A model generated the notes under the pieces. The model saw only the letters and a list, made by a program, of their open reading frames with translations. It was not told the DNA's origin and did no database searches. From positions 124,001 through 188,000 of the forward strand of contig CANKVS010000001.1 of NCBI GenBank assembly GCA_947487155.1: 64,000 nucleotides of DNA. Direction: 5' to 3'. Shown here piece by piece: positions 36,427 to 46,202 of the stretch; positions within the stretch are counted from its first letter, which is position 1, and the number at the start of each line of letters is the position of its first letter. This DNA is from an uncultured Flaviramulus sp. (GTDB lineage Bacteria > Bacteroidota > Bacteroidia > Flavobacteriales > Flavobacteriaceae). Both the position numbers and the translations under genes were made by a program.

Positions 36427-37749
36427 ATGAAGTTAATTTTTAAAGAAAAAATATTGAAGAAAAACCTTGGATTCGTGTTCTTTCTCATATTACCTTTTGC
36501 ATATGGACAAATGTCAGATTCCCTATCACTAAACAATGTTTTAGACTTGGTTATTGAAAACAACCCTGTACTAAAACAGTCCAGAGGAAAAATAGCCATC
36601 TCTGAATCAAAAATTGGAATTGCAAGGAGTAATAAATATCCAAAAGTAATATTTGAAGGATCTTTTGCATATGTTGACCCTATTTCAAAAGTGAGTTTAC
36701 CATTAGGGCCAAATCCTACAGAGCTTCCACTTTTTCCCAATGAAAATTATAACGTTCATTCAGGTGTTCAATACACACTGTTTGACTTTGGTAGAACAAA
36801 TGAAATAATAACCATATCAAAAATCGAGAAACTAATTGCCGAGGAAGGATTGGAAGCAGCTCAAAAGACTTTAACATACGCGGCAACAGAACTTTTTAAC
36901 ACAATCTTATTTACTAAAAAGGCACTTCAAGTTCAGGATAAATTCATCACTTCATTAAAAAGAACTCTTAAAAGAACAGATGGCTTTATTAAAAATGGCT
37001 TAGCCACAAATTTTGACAGAATTAACACCAACGTACGGATTACATCCGCACAGAATAAAAAAATAACTCTTCAAAATTCCTTAAAAAAATTGGAGTACAA
37101 GTTAAAAGAACTTATGGGAATGAATGTTTCCCAAAAGCTCGCTATAACAGGTGATTTGAGCATAGAAAAGAAGAACTTAAACCAAATGGATTTATATAAA
37201 GGGACACGCAATGAATTAACTATTGTAACCCATCTGGACTCCGTATTTAAAAGTGCTGAAAAACTAACCAATAAATCAAGCCTTCCTTTTATAACCGTTG
37301 GCGGTACAACTGGCTTTCATAATGGGTATATGCCCAATCTTAATGAGTTTAGGTTCAATATTGCTGTGTTCTCCAAGATTACAGTTCCCTTGTTTCAAGG
37401 TTTTAAAGTAAAGCACGAAAAGAATATCGCAAAAATAAAAAGAGACAACAATAATTGGCACCTTCAAGAAATTAAAACAAAGATAAGTACAGAACTGGCT
37501 TATGCTAAAGAATCCCTTGAGCATTCCCATCAGGAATACGAGAACAATAAAATTTTAATTCAACAGGCAGAAACTGCTGTGCAACAGGCTCGAAAAAAAT
37601 ATGACAATCAGCTAATTACCAATTTGGATTTGTTGGATACCGAAGTTGTATTAGCAAGGGCTCAACTAGCCTTATTACAATCTGAATACAAATACGTTGT
37701 CGCTTACTACAAATTACTTCAAGTCAAAGGCATTAAAATCTGGCAATAA
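36427..37749 (+). CDS. TolC-family outer-membrane efflux protein
   Basis: A 440-residue protein with signal peptide (about residues 1-27, ending FAYGQ), then the two-fold repeat of the TolC family with long helical coiled coils and barrel strands (e.g. 'SGVQYTLFDFGRTNE', 'TVPLFQGFKVKHEKN'). It is the outer-membrane channel for the pump encoded immediately downstream (17 bp gap). Confidence 0.93.
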   Translation: MKLIFKEKILKKNLGFVFFLILPFAYGQMSDSLSLNNVLDLVIENNPVLKQSRGKIAISESKIGIARSNKYPKVIFEGSFAYVDPISKVSLPLGPNPTELPLFPNENYNVHSGVQYTLFDFGRTNEIITISKIEKLIAEEGLEAAQKTLTYAATELFNTILFTKKALQVQDKFITSLKRTLKRTDGFIKNGLATNFDRINTNVRITSAQNKKITLQNSLKKLEYKLKELMGMNVSQKLAITGDLSIEKKNLNQMDLYKGTRNELTIVTHLDSVFKSAEKLTNKSSLPFITVGGTTGFHNGYMPNLNEFRFNIAVFSKITVPLFQGFKVKHEKNIAKIKRDNNNWHLQEIKTKISTELAYAKESLEHSHQEYENNKILIQQAETAVQQARKKYDNQLITNLDLLDTEVVLARAQLALLQSEYKYVVAYYKLLQVKGIKIWQ

Positions 37750-37766
37750 TCACAAAAGCAATACCG

Positions 37767-38801
37767 ATGAAAAAAACTATGAACTCAAAAAAAACAAAAA
37801 AAGTTGCGCTATTAACCCTAATATTAAGTGTGCTGCTATATAGTAGTTACTTTGTTCTAAACCACTTTAGATATGAAACCACCGACAATGCTCAAATTGA
37901 AGGACATATTTACCAAGTAAACCCAAAAATAGGTGGACAGATACAAGAAATTTTGGTCGATGACAATGAATATGTTGAACAAGGACAGGTACTTTTACAC
38001 ATCGATAAAAGTGATATTGAATTGCTTTTGGCTCAAGCAAAGGCAGGACTAGCACAAATTGAAGCAGAAAAATCAGCAGCATTGGCGGTAATGCAGGCTT
38101 CAAAATCGGCTTCAAAAGCAGCTTTTAATAATATTACCGTAGCCAATGCTAAAAAAGAGCGTTTGAATACTGACCTCGTACGCTTTACCAACTTATTAGA
38201 AGAAGATATCGTGCCACAATCCAAAATTGATGATATACATACTCAATTGGAAGTAATCAGCTCACAGGTAGAAGCAGCCCGCCAGCAATATCTTGCATCA
38301 AACAGTAAATACCAGGCAGCTTTTTTGAAAATAAACAGTATTGATGCTGCTATAGAAGCTGCAAAAGTAAATGTGCGAAATGCAGAATTAAAACTCTCAT
38401 ATACAAATGTTAAAGCTCCTGCCTCGGGAAGAGTTTCCAGAAAAATGATTGAAGAAGGACAAGTGATTAGATCTGGACAACCTTTAATGGCCATTACGGA
38501 CTTTACGAATTTATGGGTCGTAGCCAATTTCAAAGAAGGACAAGTTTCTAAAATGACCATAGGACAACAGGTGAACTTAAGCGTTGATGCTTTTCCTGAT
38601 AAAGAGTTTAAAGGAAACATCGAATCTATTGCAGCAGCTACAGGTTCTAAATTTTCACTATTTCCTGCCGATAATGCTACTGGAAACTTTACAAAAATAA
38701 CACAGCGAATTCCAGTTAAAATCACGCTTCAAAAAGAAGCCATAAAAGACGTTCCGCTTCGAGCTGGAATGAACACCGTAGTCAAGGTTATCAAGCAATA
38801 A
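37767..38801 (+). CDS. HlyD/EmrA-family membrane-fusion protein
   Basis: A 344-residue protein with an N-terminal membrane anchor, the barrel-sandwich start 'TTDNAQIEGHIYQVNPKIGGQIQEILVDDNEYVEQGQVL', a coiled-coil hairpin (about 80-200), then 'LSYTNVKAPASGRVSR' and a beta-barrel domain. It bridges the TolC channel and the MFS pump. The downstream pump gene starts 10 bp later. Confidence 0.93.
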   Translation: MKKTMNSKKTKKVALLTLILSVLLYSSYFVLNHFRYETTDNAQIEGHIYQVNPKIGGQIQEILVDDNEYVEQGQVLLHIDKSDIELLLAQAKAGLAQIEAEKSAALAVMQASKSASKAAFNNITVANAKKERLNTDLVRFTNLLEEDIVPQSKIDDIHTQLEVISSQVEAARQQYLASNSKYQAAFLKINSIDAAIEAAKVNVRNAELKLSYTNVKAPASGRVSRKMIEEGQVIRSGQPLMAITDFTNLWVVANFKEGQVSKMTIGQQVNLSVDAFPDKEFKGNIESIAAATGSKFSLFPADNATGNFTKITQRIPVKITLQKEAIKDVPLRAGMNTVVKVIKQ

Positions 38802-38811
38802 CTCAACTGCT

Positions 38812-40422
38812 ATGAAGACCTTTGATAACACTATACAAAATGGCAGTACCATCACCTCAATAAGTTCAAAAAAGAAGTGGCTTATTTTATGTGGGGTGAC
38901 TATCTGTGCAGCGTTGGATATTTTGGTAGCTACTTCATCATCTGTAGCAATTGATGAGATAGCAGGATTTTTACAAGCTACTTCAGATGAAATAGCATGG
39001 ATGAACATAGCCTATTTTATGGCAAAATTACTATTTCTGATACTTTCCGTACAGCTAACCAAAATTTATGGAGCAAGAAGTGTAATTCAATACTCATCAC
39101 TTGTTTTTATTACAGGCGCTTTTTTATGTGGCACGACTACTTCTTTACATCTTTTCTTAATCGGTAGAATTTTATTGGGTGCTGGAGGTGCTGCTTTTTA
39201 CACTATTGCACAGATGATATTGTTTACCATATTCCCAATAAAAAAACAGGGAATGATTCAGGCTATTTTTAGTTTGGCCATTGTATTAGGTCCCAATGTA
39301 ATTCCTGCTTTTAACGGATGGATTACCTATCATCATTCATGGCAATTACTATTTTTGACCACCGTAATTATTGGAACATTAACCATTCCACTACTAAATC
39401 TTATACCCAATACTATAGTTCAACAAAATACCGCCTTAAAAATTAATTGGTTAAGCATTATATGGTTAGGTATTGGACTTTGCGCTTTTCAATATGTTTT
39501 TGAAGAAGGTTCTAGATACGATTGGTTTGAGGAAAGAAAAATAGTAGTACTAACAATTGTTGGTGTTATTGCTATTGTATTATTTTTTATTAAAAACAAA
39601 CAAGATAACAAAGAATCGAAGCTTATTGATTTTTCAGTATTGCAAAACCCCTCCTTTGCCTTTGCTTTTTTAATCAGTTTTATATCAGGTTTTGCTCTTT
39701 TTGGAAGTGGAACAATAGTGCCTGTCTTTGTACAAAACATACTCCGTTTAGATAGTGCCTCTGTAGGGTATACACTTTTTCCTAGTGGAATAGCTGTAAC
39801 TATAGGACTCATTTTTAGTGCAATTATTGTCGATTCAAAAAAAATCAAACCTTTTGTAAGTGTAATACTTGGTGTTATCTGTGTTATTACATCCATGATT
39901 TGGGTTTCCGATGTAACTATTGGTTCTGGATTACCAGATATTAACCCACCAATGATGCTTCGTGGATTAGGTCTAGGTCTGTTATTCGTACCGATAACAT
40001 TCATCGCCTTTAATGAATTAAAAGGAAACCAACTATTAACTGGAACTGGGTTGTTTAATTTTGGAAGACAATGTGGTGGGGCATTTGCAATCGCATTTCT
40101 GCCTACGTATCTAGCACATCAAGTTGCCTTTCACAAAAACATCCTATCCGAAAATCTTACTCCATACAATGGTTTTTTAACTGAAAGGATACAAGGAACA
40201 ACACAAGCGCTTATGGCAAGAGGTTATAACCCTATAGAAGCAGAAAAGGCCGCATTGGGAACAATAGATATTACACTAAATGTTCAATCTGCTATACTGG
40301 CATTTCAAAACACTTTTTTTGCCATAGCAATGGTCTTCTTATGTGCTGCTCCAGTAATTATTACAACCAAAATATATCTAGCCAAAAAGAGTAAAAAATT
40401 AATAAAGGAGGCAATGGTATGA
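38812..40422 (+). CDS. DHA2-family MFS drug exporter (EmrB-like)
   Basis: A 536-residue protein with about 14 membrane helices, 'ATSSSVAIDEIAGFLQ' after the first helix, and the motif-C-like 'LGPNVIPAFNGWITYHHSWQ' region typical of EmrB/DHA2 transporters. It forms a tripartite proton-driven efflux pump with the two preceding genes. The substrate is unknown. It is ICE cargo and may carry a selectable resistance. Confidence 0.92.
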   Translation: MKTFDNTIQNGSTITSISSKKKWLILCGVTICAALDILVATSSSVAIDEIAGFLQATSDEIAWMNIAYFMAKLLFLILSVQLTKIYGARSVIQYSSLVFITGAFLCGTTTSLHLFLIGRILLGAGGAAFYTIAQMILFTIFPIKKQGMIQAIFSLAIVLGPNVIPAFNGWITYHHSWQLLFLTTVIIGTLTIPLLNLIPNTIVQQNTALKINWLSIIWLGIGLCAFQYVFEEGSRYDWFEERKIVVLTIVGVIAIVLFFIKNKQDNKESKLIDFSVLQNPSFAFAFLISFISGFALFGSGTIVPVFVQNILRLDSASVGYTLFPSGIAVTIGLIFSAIIVDSKKIKPFVSVILGVICVITSMIWVSDVTIGSGLPDINPPMMLRGLGLGLLFVPITFIAFNELKGNQLLTGTGLFNFGRQCGGAFAIAFLPTYLAHQVAFHKNILSENLTPYNGFLTERIQGTTQALMARGYNPIEAEKAALGTIDITLNVQSAILAFQNTFFAIAMVFLCAAPVIITTKIYLAKKSKKLIKEAMV

Positions 40423-40567
40423 GTATTCTTTTCTTGCATAGATTCAAAGATGAAAGTTCCACTAAAATGTTGAGAGTTCTCAGCAAAGATTTAAATAGAA
40501 AAATGCACTAATAAAATTCACCAAAGAATAAATCTTATTGTAAATTTAATTCCATTAACCAACCAAT

Positions 40568-41479
40568 ATGAATAGTAATAAAGTCAGCATATTAGAATTC
40601 CCATCAAATTTAGGTTTAAAAAAAACCGAATATGAAAATGAACCAGGTGTTAAAAAACTTCCAGAATGGCTAAAAAGACATGGGTTTCATAAAAGAGTTA
40701 ATCCCGAGTACGTTTTAAGGTTAACACCTCCCGAATATGCTATGGATTTTGACCTTGAATCAAACGTAAGAAATACGGATAAAATAATTGAGTACGCTAT
40801 TAAGCAAAGTGAAATACTATCTAATGAATTAGATAAAAATACTTTTAAAATTATCATTGGTGGAGACTGTAGTATTCTAATTGGTAACGCAATTGCCTTG
40901 AAGCAGAAAGGCAACTATGGGCTTTTCTTTCTTGATGGACATACTGATTTTATGTTTCCAGAACTTTCTCAAACAAATGGAGCAGCTGGTATGGATTTGG
41001 CAATTGTTACAGGTTACGGACACAGTAAATTGACCAATATTCATAATCAAAAACCATACTTTAAGGAAAAGAATGTCTTTTGTGTAGGAAACAGAGAATA
41101 CGACCAAGAATATGTTGCTCCGATTCTGGAATCTAAAATACAATATTTTGATTTGAAAAGGTTACGGAACAATGGTCTTGAAAAAACATCCAACCAATTT
41201 TTGGAATTGGTTCTAAAAAATAATTTGGATGGTTTTTTAATTCATCTTGATGTTGATGTTTTGAATGATAGAATCATGCCTGCCGTTGATAGTAGAGAAA
41301 TTGATGGACTTACATACAAAGAGTTTAGGGAATTATTAATACCACTACTCACAAGTAAAAAGGTGATTGGAATTGAAATCACCATCCTAGATCCAAATTT
41401 AGACCCCGATGGAAAATATACTGTAGAGTTTATCAATAATTTTGTTGAGATATTGGAATGTAGTAAAACCAACACATAA
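40568..41479 (+). CDS. Arginase/agmatinase-fold protein
   Basis: A 303-residue ureohydrolase-fold protein. Manganese motifs are 'IIGGDCS', 'FLDGHTDFM' and 'HLDVDVLNDR'. The first normally reads GGDHS, so one expected metal-binding His is Cys. Such variants occur in arginase-like proteins of unknown substrate, and I would not call it an arginase. It is encoded alone on the plus strand between the efflux operon and a minus-strand cluster. Confidence 0.8.
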   Translation: MNSNKVSILEFPSNLGLKKTEYENEPGVKKLPEWLKRHGFHKRVNPEYVLRLTPPEYAMDFDLESNVRNTDKIIEYAIKQSEILSNELDKNTFKIIIGGDCSILIGNAIALKQKGNYGLFFLDGHTDFMFPELSQTNGAAGMDLAIVTGYGHSKLTNIHNQKPYFKEKNVFCVGNREYDQEYVAPILESKIQYFDLKRLRNNGLEKTSNQFLELVLKNNLDGFLIHLDVDVLNDRIMPAVDSREIDGLTYKEFRELLIPLLTSKKVIGIEITILDPNLDPDGKYTVEFINNFVEILECSKTNT

Positions 41480-41550
41480 TAATAGTCATTGTATAAATTC
41501 ATATGCCTGCTAAAGCATACTAGGTAAGAAGTTATTGCCTTACTGAGGTT

Positions 41551-41862
41551 TCAAATTATTACGCTATCTAAAATATATCCAGAATGTATTGACACCCAGC
41601 CATTAGTTATATTTTGTCGAAGCTTATTAACCTTCTGGTTTGTTTTATCGTAATACCATTCTTTGGCTATTTGAATGGTTTCAAACTCATAAATTACCAT
41701 GAATGGAAAATCTGTATCTCCCTCTAATAAGTGCAATCGACTGGCTACTATAACTTTAGGATTGTGTAAAGAGTTTTTATCCTTTTCCTTGGAAATTTCA
41801 GATAATTCATCAATTCTTTCAGGATTGGTAATTTGATAATTAAAAACGATATATGCAGGCAT
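41551..41862 (-). CDS. DUF1330-like small protein
   Basis: A 103-residue ferredoxin-like alpha/beta protein starting 'MPAYIVFNYQITNPERIDELSE', with 'FMVIYEFETIQIAKEWYYD', as in DUF1330/EthD-like small proteins. No catalytic residue can be assigned. It follows the SDR gene by 9 bp and is likely cotranscribed with it. Confidence 0.65.
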   Translation of the reverse strand: MPAYIVFNYQITNPERIDELSEISKEKDKNSLHNPKVIVASRLHLLEGDTDFPFMVIYEFETIQIAKEWYYDKTNQKVNKLRQNITNGWVSIHSGYILDSVII

Positions 41863-41871
41863 GATTTTAAT

Positions 41872-42606
41872 TTAAAGGCTATTGATTTTTTTAAAAGCAA
41901 GAGAAGGCATTATTCTTGACAATAAATATAATTGCTTAACCTTTCCTACCCTTATTTCAGTTTTACCCTTTTTCAACTTCAACAACATTTCTTTAATAGC
42001 TGCTTGGGGAGATATTGCTATACTTGGTGGGTTTCCCTTATGCCAAGGAGTCTCAACAGCAGGAAAAAACACCTCGATTATAACTACCTTACTGTCTTTC
42101 ATTTGATGTCTTAAGGTTTGGGAAAAAGAATGTAGTCCCGCTTTTGTAGCATTGTATAAAGGGTAAACAGCTCTAGGAACGTAAGCCAGCCCTGAAGAGA
42201 TGTTTATGAGTACAGGGTTCTTATTTTTTTGGATGAGATTGATAAAAAGTTTTGACAAAATAATGGGAGCAGTAAAATTTGTTTTTATCTCTTGGACGAT
42301 GTCGGCATTAGAGTAGTTATTATCCGAAAAATCTATTTTGTTGACCATGGCCGCATTATTGATCAAAACATTGCAATCAGGATGGGACATTTTAACCCAT
42401 TCATACAATTTATTGCAGCCTTCTACTTCCGATAGGTTACATTGGAAATACTCAATTTTAGAATATTGAGATTTAACTTTCTTAAGTTTATCCAATGAAC
42501 GGCCACAGATAAGAACTTTATTGTCCTTTACAAATATTTTAGCCATTTCAAGCCCCAAACCTGAACTGCCTCCCGTTATTAATATCGTATAATTTTTTAG
42601 TTCCAT
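41872..42606 (-). CDS. Short-chain dehydrogenase/reductase (SDR)
   Basis: A 244-residue Rossmann enzyme: 'ITGGSSGLGLEMAK' (cofactor binding, residues about 9-22), 'LINNAAM', catalytic Ser in 'NISSGLAY' and 'YNATKAG' with the Tyr/Lys pair. It uses NAD(P)H on an unknown carbonyl or alcohol. The family resembles DltE-like oxidoreductases. It lies 14 bp after the beta-helix protein gene, in the same operon. Confidence 0.9.
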   Translation of the reverse strand: MELKNYTILITGGSSGLGLEMAKIFVKDNKVLICGRSLDKLKKVKSQYSKIEYFQCNLSEVEGCNKLYEWVKMSHPDCNVLINNAAMVNKIDFSDNNYSNADIVQEIKTNFTAPIILSKLFINLIQKNKNPVLINISSGLAYVPRAVYPLYNATKAGLHSFSQTLRHQMKDSKVVIIEVFFPAVETPWHKGNPPSIAISPQAAIKEMLLKLKKGKTEIRVGKVKQLYLLSRIMPSLAFKKINSL

Positions 42607-42620
42607 ACCATTCTATGTAA

Positions 42621-44642
42621 TTAGTATTTTACAATCTTTTTTACAATAGATTTTTCACTATTCAGAATAAAAACTCGTAAGTAATACACTCCTGAAGATA
42701 GAAGCGAAAGATCTATATGTTCCTGTTCAGTACTCAATACTTTTTTACCAATACCATCATAGATTATAATTGTTTGAATATCTCCCTCTGGCACCATCAA
42801 TCTAATAACCCCTTGACTGGGATTAGGAAATACAAAAATTTCTTCTACTTCTTCTTCAGGTATTGTCAATGCATAATTGTGGTATTCACATGCTCCAACA
42901 TCACTAATATTGTTATAAGGTCTAGCATTAAGGTAAAAATCAGTATGAATATCATCTATTAAAATTCCAGAATCAATGGCAATGCTATTCCCCTGAAGCG
43001 AAAAATCTTTATTTTCAATTGAATTGAATAATGGATTTCCATAAATTGGATTGGAATCCTTCTCTGGGGTTGTTTCTCCAATTCCATACCACAAATTACG
43101 CTCCATTGATATATTAGGATCCTGAGCTGATGCACTATAATAAACATTGGAATTGACACTAGCGTAAATAATGTTGTTCTTTATTATTACCTGAGATTCA
43201 TTAATTACTTTGTCATCATTATCAATCGCTCCGTAACTTTTTTTTGGAGGTTTTCTATTTACGTTATAAAAAGTATTATGATTAACATCAATGACATCAA
43301 AATCAGACCAAGTAAATCGTATTCCAGCGTAATCGGTATCAAATACTATATTATTATAGAATTTCAAATCGTCTGTTCCAGCTCCAACATTCATACCATA
43401 TCTACTCCCTTCGTACATAAGGTTGTGATGTATAAAGATATTTTTTAAGGAATAGCCACCAATATTATCATGCAATTGCATAATATTTCCTCCTGAAATA
43501 TCATGAACATGATTATAGGCAATTTCTCCATTATCTCCTCCTCCGTAATAGATACCATGGTTTTTTGTTCCTCCACCAATATGATGAATCCAGTTTCCAA
43601 AAATCTTAATATTAGGTGCTCCTGCAAAGGATATACCTCCACTCCTTGCCTCCCAAATCAATTGGTTTCCATTCTCGTCAAAAACATCTTCAGATGCTGC
43701 TTCCCAATGGAATAATTCATTATTTACTAGCCTCCAATTTGTGGCATTATTTTGTGGATTAATTGGACCATCTTTTACTGTTTCATTACCGCCTTCAATT
43801 TTCATATTTGCAATAACCACAAAATTGCCATAATCTCTAAAAGCACTACTTGGACCATGGAATCCACCATACGTATTGGGTTGCGGTACTATACGTACTT
43901 CTTCTCCGGGATACCCTATAAAAGTGTAATACCCATTTTCTGGTTCACCATTTGGTTGTGTTCCTGTTAACATATTGGAAATTCGAAAAAAGCGATTGGC
44001 ATACCCAACATCATTCCATACACCTCCTCTTAAAACTATAAAATCACCTGGTGATGCAGCTCCAAATGCTCCCGAATATAAACTGGATGCTGTTTGTACA
44101 TATCTCCATGGTTTTGTAATATCATTTGCTACAGCAGTTTGGTCGTTTCCATTTACTGGGTCAACATACAGAATATTTCCAGGTTGAATGATAAAAGTAT
44201 GGTCTGTATTCGAAGATTTATTTTTAACCTCTAGTCGAATAGGTAACTCTACTCCATAGGGAGCATTTGCAAGTTGACCAATTTGCACAGTAATTTGTTT
44301 TAGCTTTTTATATGGTAGAAAGGGCTGTGAAACGGCATCTCCAATAAATTTATAATCAGCAATTTCAATTTCATTGATATAAACTTTGGTCGATATTCCT
44401 AGTTCATTTAAACTTCCAAAGTTCAATCCAAATAAGGATAGATACGCTCCATTGTTATTCTCTCCACCATTATTGGGGCCAGAAATCACGTCCGTAAACA
44501 AAATCTCTGGTGGTCTATGGTCTTGTTGAGCCAAGACTTTGCCCCAAACAAGGGGCAATATTACAAACCAAATAACGCTTTTAAATAAAAACAATGGTTT
44601 GTATGACACCTCTGAATTGAATTCTAATAGCTTTTCTTTCAT
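42621..44642 (-). CDS. Secreted right-handed beta-helix protein with T9SS sorting domain
   Basis: A 673-residue protein with signal peptide (about residues 18-39, ending VLAQQ), an IPT/TIG-like Ig domain (about 45-150), and a parallel beta-helix (about 155-570) with repeated 'NNI..N..Y'-type turns and 'HGIYYGGGDNGEIAYNHVHD'. The last ~75 residues are a T9SS domain ('IFVFPNPSQG' to 'VKKIVKY'). Beta-helix folds are common in polysaccharide lyases and epimerases, but no catalytic set can be assigned. It is notable as ICE cargo, because export needs the recipient's own T9SS. Confidence 0.82.
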   Translation of the reverse strand: MKEKLLEFNSEVSYKPLFLFKSVIWFVILPLVWGKVLAQQDHRPPEILFTDVISGPNNGGENNNGAYLSLFGLNFGSLNELGISTKVYINEIEIADYKFIGDAVSQPFLPYKKLKQITVQIGQLANAPYGVELPIRLEVKNKSSNTDHTFIIQPGNILYVDPVNGNDQTAVANDITKPWRYVQTASSLYSGAFGAASPGDFIVLRGGVWNDVGYANRFFRISNMLTGTQPNGEPENGYYTFIGYPGEEVRIVPQPNTYGGFHGPSSAFRDYGNFVVIANMKIEGGNETVKDGPINPQNNATNWRLVNNELFHWEAASEDVFDENGNQLIWEARSGGISFAGAPNIKIFGNWIHHIGGGTKNHGIYYGGGDNGEIAYNHVHDISGGNIMQLHDNIGGYSLKNIFIHHNLMYEGSRYGMNVGAGTDDLKFYNNIVFDTDYAGIRFTWSDFDVIDVNHNTFYNVNRKPPKKSYGAIDNDDKVINESQVIIKNNIIYASVNSNVYYSASAQDPNISMERNLWYGIGETTPEKDSNPIYGNPLFNSIENKDFSLQGNSIAIDSGILIDDIHTDFYLNARPYNNISDVGACEYHNYALTIPEEEVEEIFVFPNPSQGVIRLMVPEGDIQTIIIYDGIGKKVLSTEQEHIDLSLLSSGVYYLRVFILNSEKSIVKKIVKY

Positions 44643-44643
44643 T

Positions 44644-45144
44644 TTACAAGGCTCCGTTTTTCGATAAAAAATAATTCATCAAAATAGCTGATAGATATAA
44701 CCCAATTCCATAAATCAGATGCGCCATAAAGCTTTTCAGTCTAAGTGTGTCCGGTTCGGGTACGTTAGCTCCTGCCACACCCAACCCAAAAGCAGGTTGC
44801 ATTAGGAAAAATGGTGCTACTATCGTAATAAGACCTATCAGTATTGCAGGAAAAAGAGTAGGCTTTTCGAACCAGGATTTTCCATAAATCAATAGAAACA
44901 AAAATGCAAAAGCAATACCAATAAAATAATGTGATGCCCAACCTAAGGCTAATTCATTTTTTATAGGGGCGGCATCCGTAATTTTATTATGGAAAAATTT
45001 TCCATTGGAAAAATTCCCTACCCATCTACCAACAAACCGATAATCCAACGAACTTACTCTAAAAAGACTAAGAATATAACTCCATACATCCATAGCAAAT
45101 GTCGCTCCTATACCGACTAGAAGTGTTTTGATTACAATATTCAT
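44644..45144 (-). CDS. DUF2938-family membrane protein
   Basis: A 166-residue protein with four to five membrane helices. Family features are 'GIGATFAMDVWSYIL' at the N-terminus, 'ELALGWASHYFIGIAFAF', and 'LRLKSFMAHLIYGIGLYLSA' at the end. The function of DUF2938 is unknown. Its stop is 1 bp from the beta-helix gene start, so it is probably cotranscribed. Confidence 0.82.
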   Translation of the reverse strand: MNIVIKTLLVGIGATFAMDVWSYILSLFRVSSLDYRFVGRWVGNFSNGKFFHNKITDAAPIKNELALGWASHYFIGIAFAFLFLLIYGKSWFEKPTLFPAILIGLITIVAPFFLMQPAFGLGVAGANVPEPDTLRLKSFMAHLIYGIGLYLSAILMNYFLSKNGAL

Positions 45145-45275
45145 AATATTTAGTTTTATTTATTCTCAACAGTATTCATCAAGTACTTTTTTGTACTGTA
45201 GAGATTAATATGAATTTGTAAAATTACTAGGAAAGAGTCCCTTGAAATTAGGACAAAAATGTAATAAGATTGGAC

Positions 45276-46133
45276 TTATTTAAATTTTTGGCGATATGCC
45301 TTTGGCGAATGCCCTGTTTGTTTTTTAAATAGTCTCGCGAAATAAGAAATATCATCATACCCAAGATAAAAAGCTATTTGATTGATTTGAAATGAGGTTG
45401 CTAATAGATAGCGTTTGGCCTCTAGTATCACCCTATCCTTTATGACTTGTGAGCAGGTTCTACCTAAAGTAGTTTTTACAATGGTATTAAGCTGAAATTT
45501 TGACAATTTCATTAACTCCGCATATTGGGATACTTGTTTTTTATTTGATATATGCTCATCTAAGAGTAACATAAGTTCTTCAATGCGTTCTTGTTCATAT
45601 TTAACCTCTTTTGGATATTCGATCTGATCTAAACTCCGACTGAGTAAATTAAATACTATACTTAGATTAGCCCTGATAACTTCTTCGTATCCTTTTTCTT
45701 TGTTCGCACATTCTCTAAATATTGTTTTTAATGGCTGATATATCCTTTTAAACTCTTTCTTTTCAAATTGATATAAATCCGGAGCACTGACCTCACGGAG
45801 CAACCGAGTCAATGATTTTCTATTCTCATGATAAGCATCGTCACTAAAAAGTAATAAATATCCAACACTTATAGCATCCAAAGTTATTTGATGAACCTGT
45901 CCTGGTTTAATAAAATACACGGAGTAATCGGCAATCTTATACTCTACAAAATCTATTTTATGCGTTCCTTTACCTTTTTTCAATACGAGTATAAAAAAGA
46001 AATCATGTCGATGCAAAGGTTCAACCATTGCCTTTCCATCTAACTTTCTACGAATATCCTGTATGCTAAACCGCTCATGGAACGCATAGACTTTATTTAC
46101 ATTTATTTTTCTAACAGGAATATTACGATTCAT
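45276..46133 (-). CDS. AraC-family transcriptional regulator with cupin sensor
   Basis: A 285-residue protein with an N-terminal cupin ('EPLHRHDFFFILVLKKGKGTHKIDF', 'VYFIKPGQVHQI') and a C-terminal AraC HTH pair ('YAELMKLSKFQLNTIVKTTLGR', 'INQIAFYLGYDDISYFARLFKKQTGHSPKAYR'). It lies upstream of the DUF2938/beta-helix/SDR group and is a candidate activator of it. Confidence 0.93.
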   Translation of the reverse strand: MNRNIPVRKINVNKVYAFHERFSIQDIRRKLDGKAMVEPLHRHDFFFILVLKKGKGTHKIDFVEYKIADYSVYFIKPGQVHQITLDAISVGYLLLFSDDAYHENRKSLTRLLREVSAPDLYQFEKKEFKRIYQPLKTIFRECANKEKGYEEVIRANLSIVFNLLSRSLDQIEYPKEVKYEQERIEELMLLLDEHISNKKQVSQYAELMKLSKFQLNTIVKTTLGRTCSQVIKDRVILEAKRYLLATSFQINQIAFYLGYDDISYFARLFKKQTGHSPKAYRQKFK

Positions 46134-46202
46134 TCAATAACTTAAATAGATTCAAATAATACTAATAATTGTCGGTTTTACATCTAAAAACTTATATTCA
46201 TT

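Noticed and set aside
43445..44187. Open frames on both strands inside the beta-helix protein gene
   Set aside because: Overlapped fully by the T9SS protein with signal peptide and sorting domain; no independent support.
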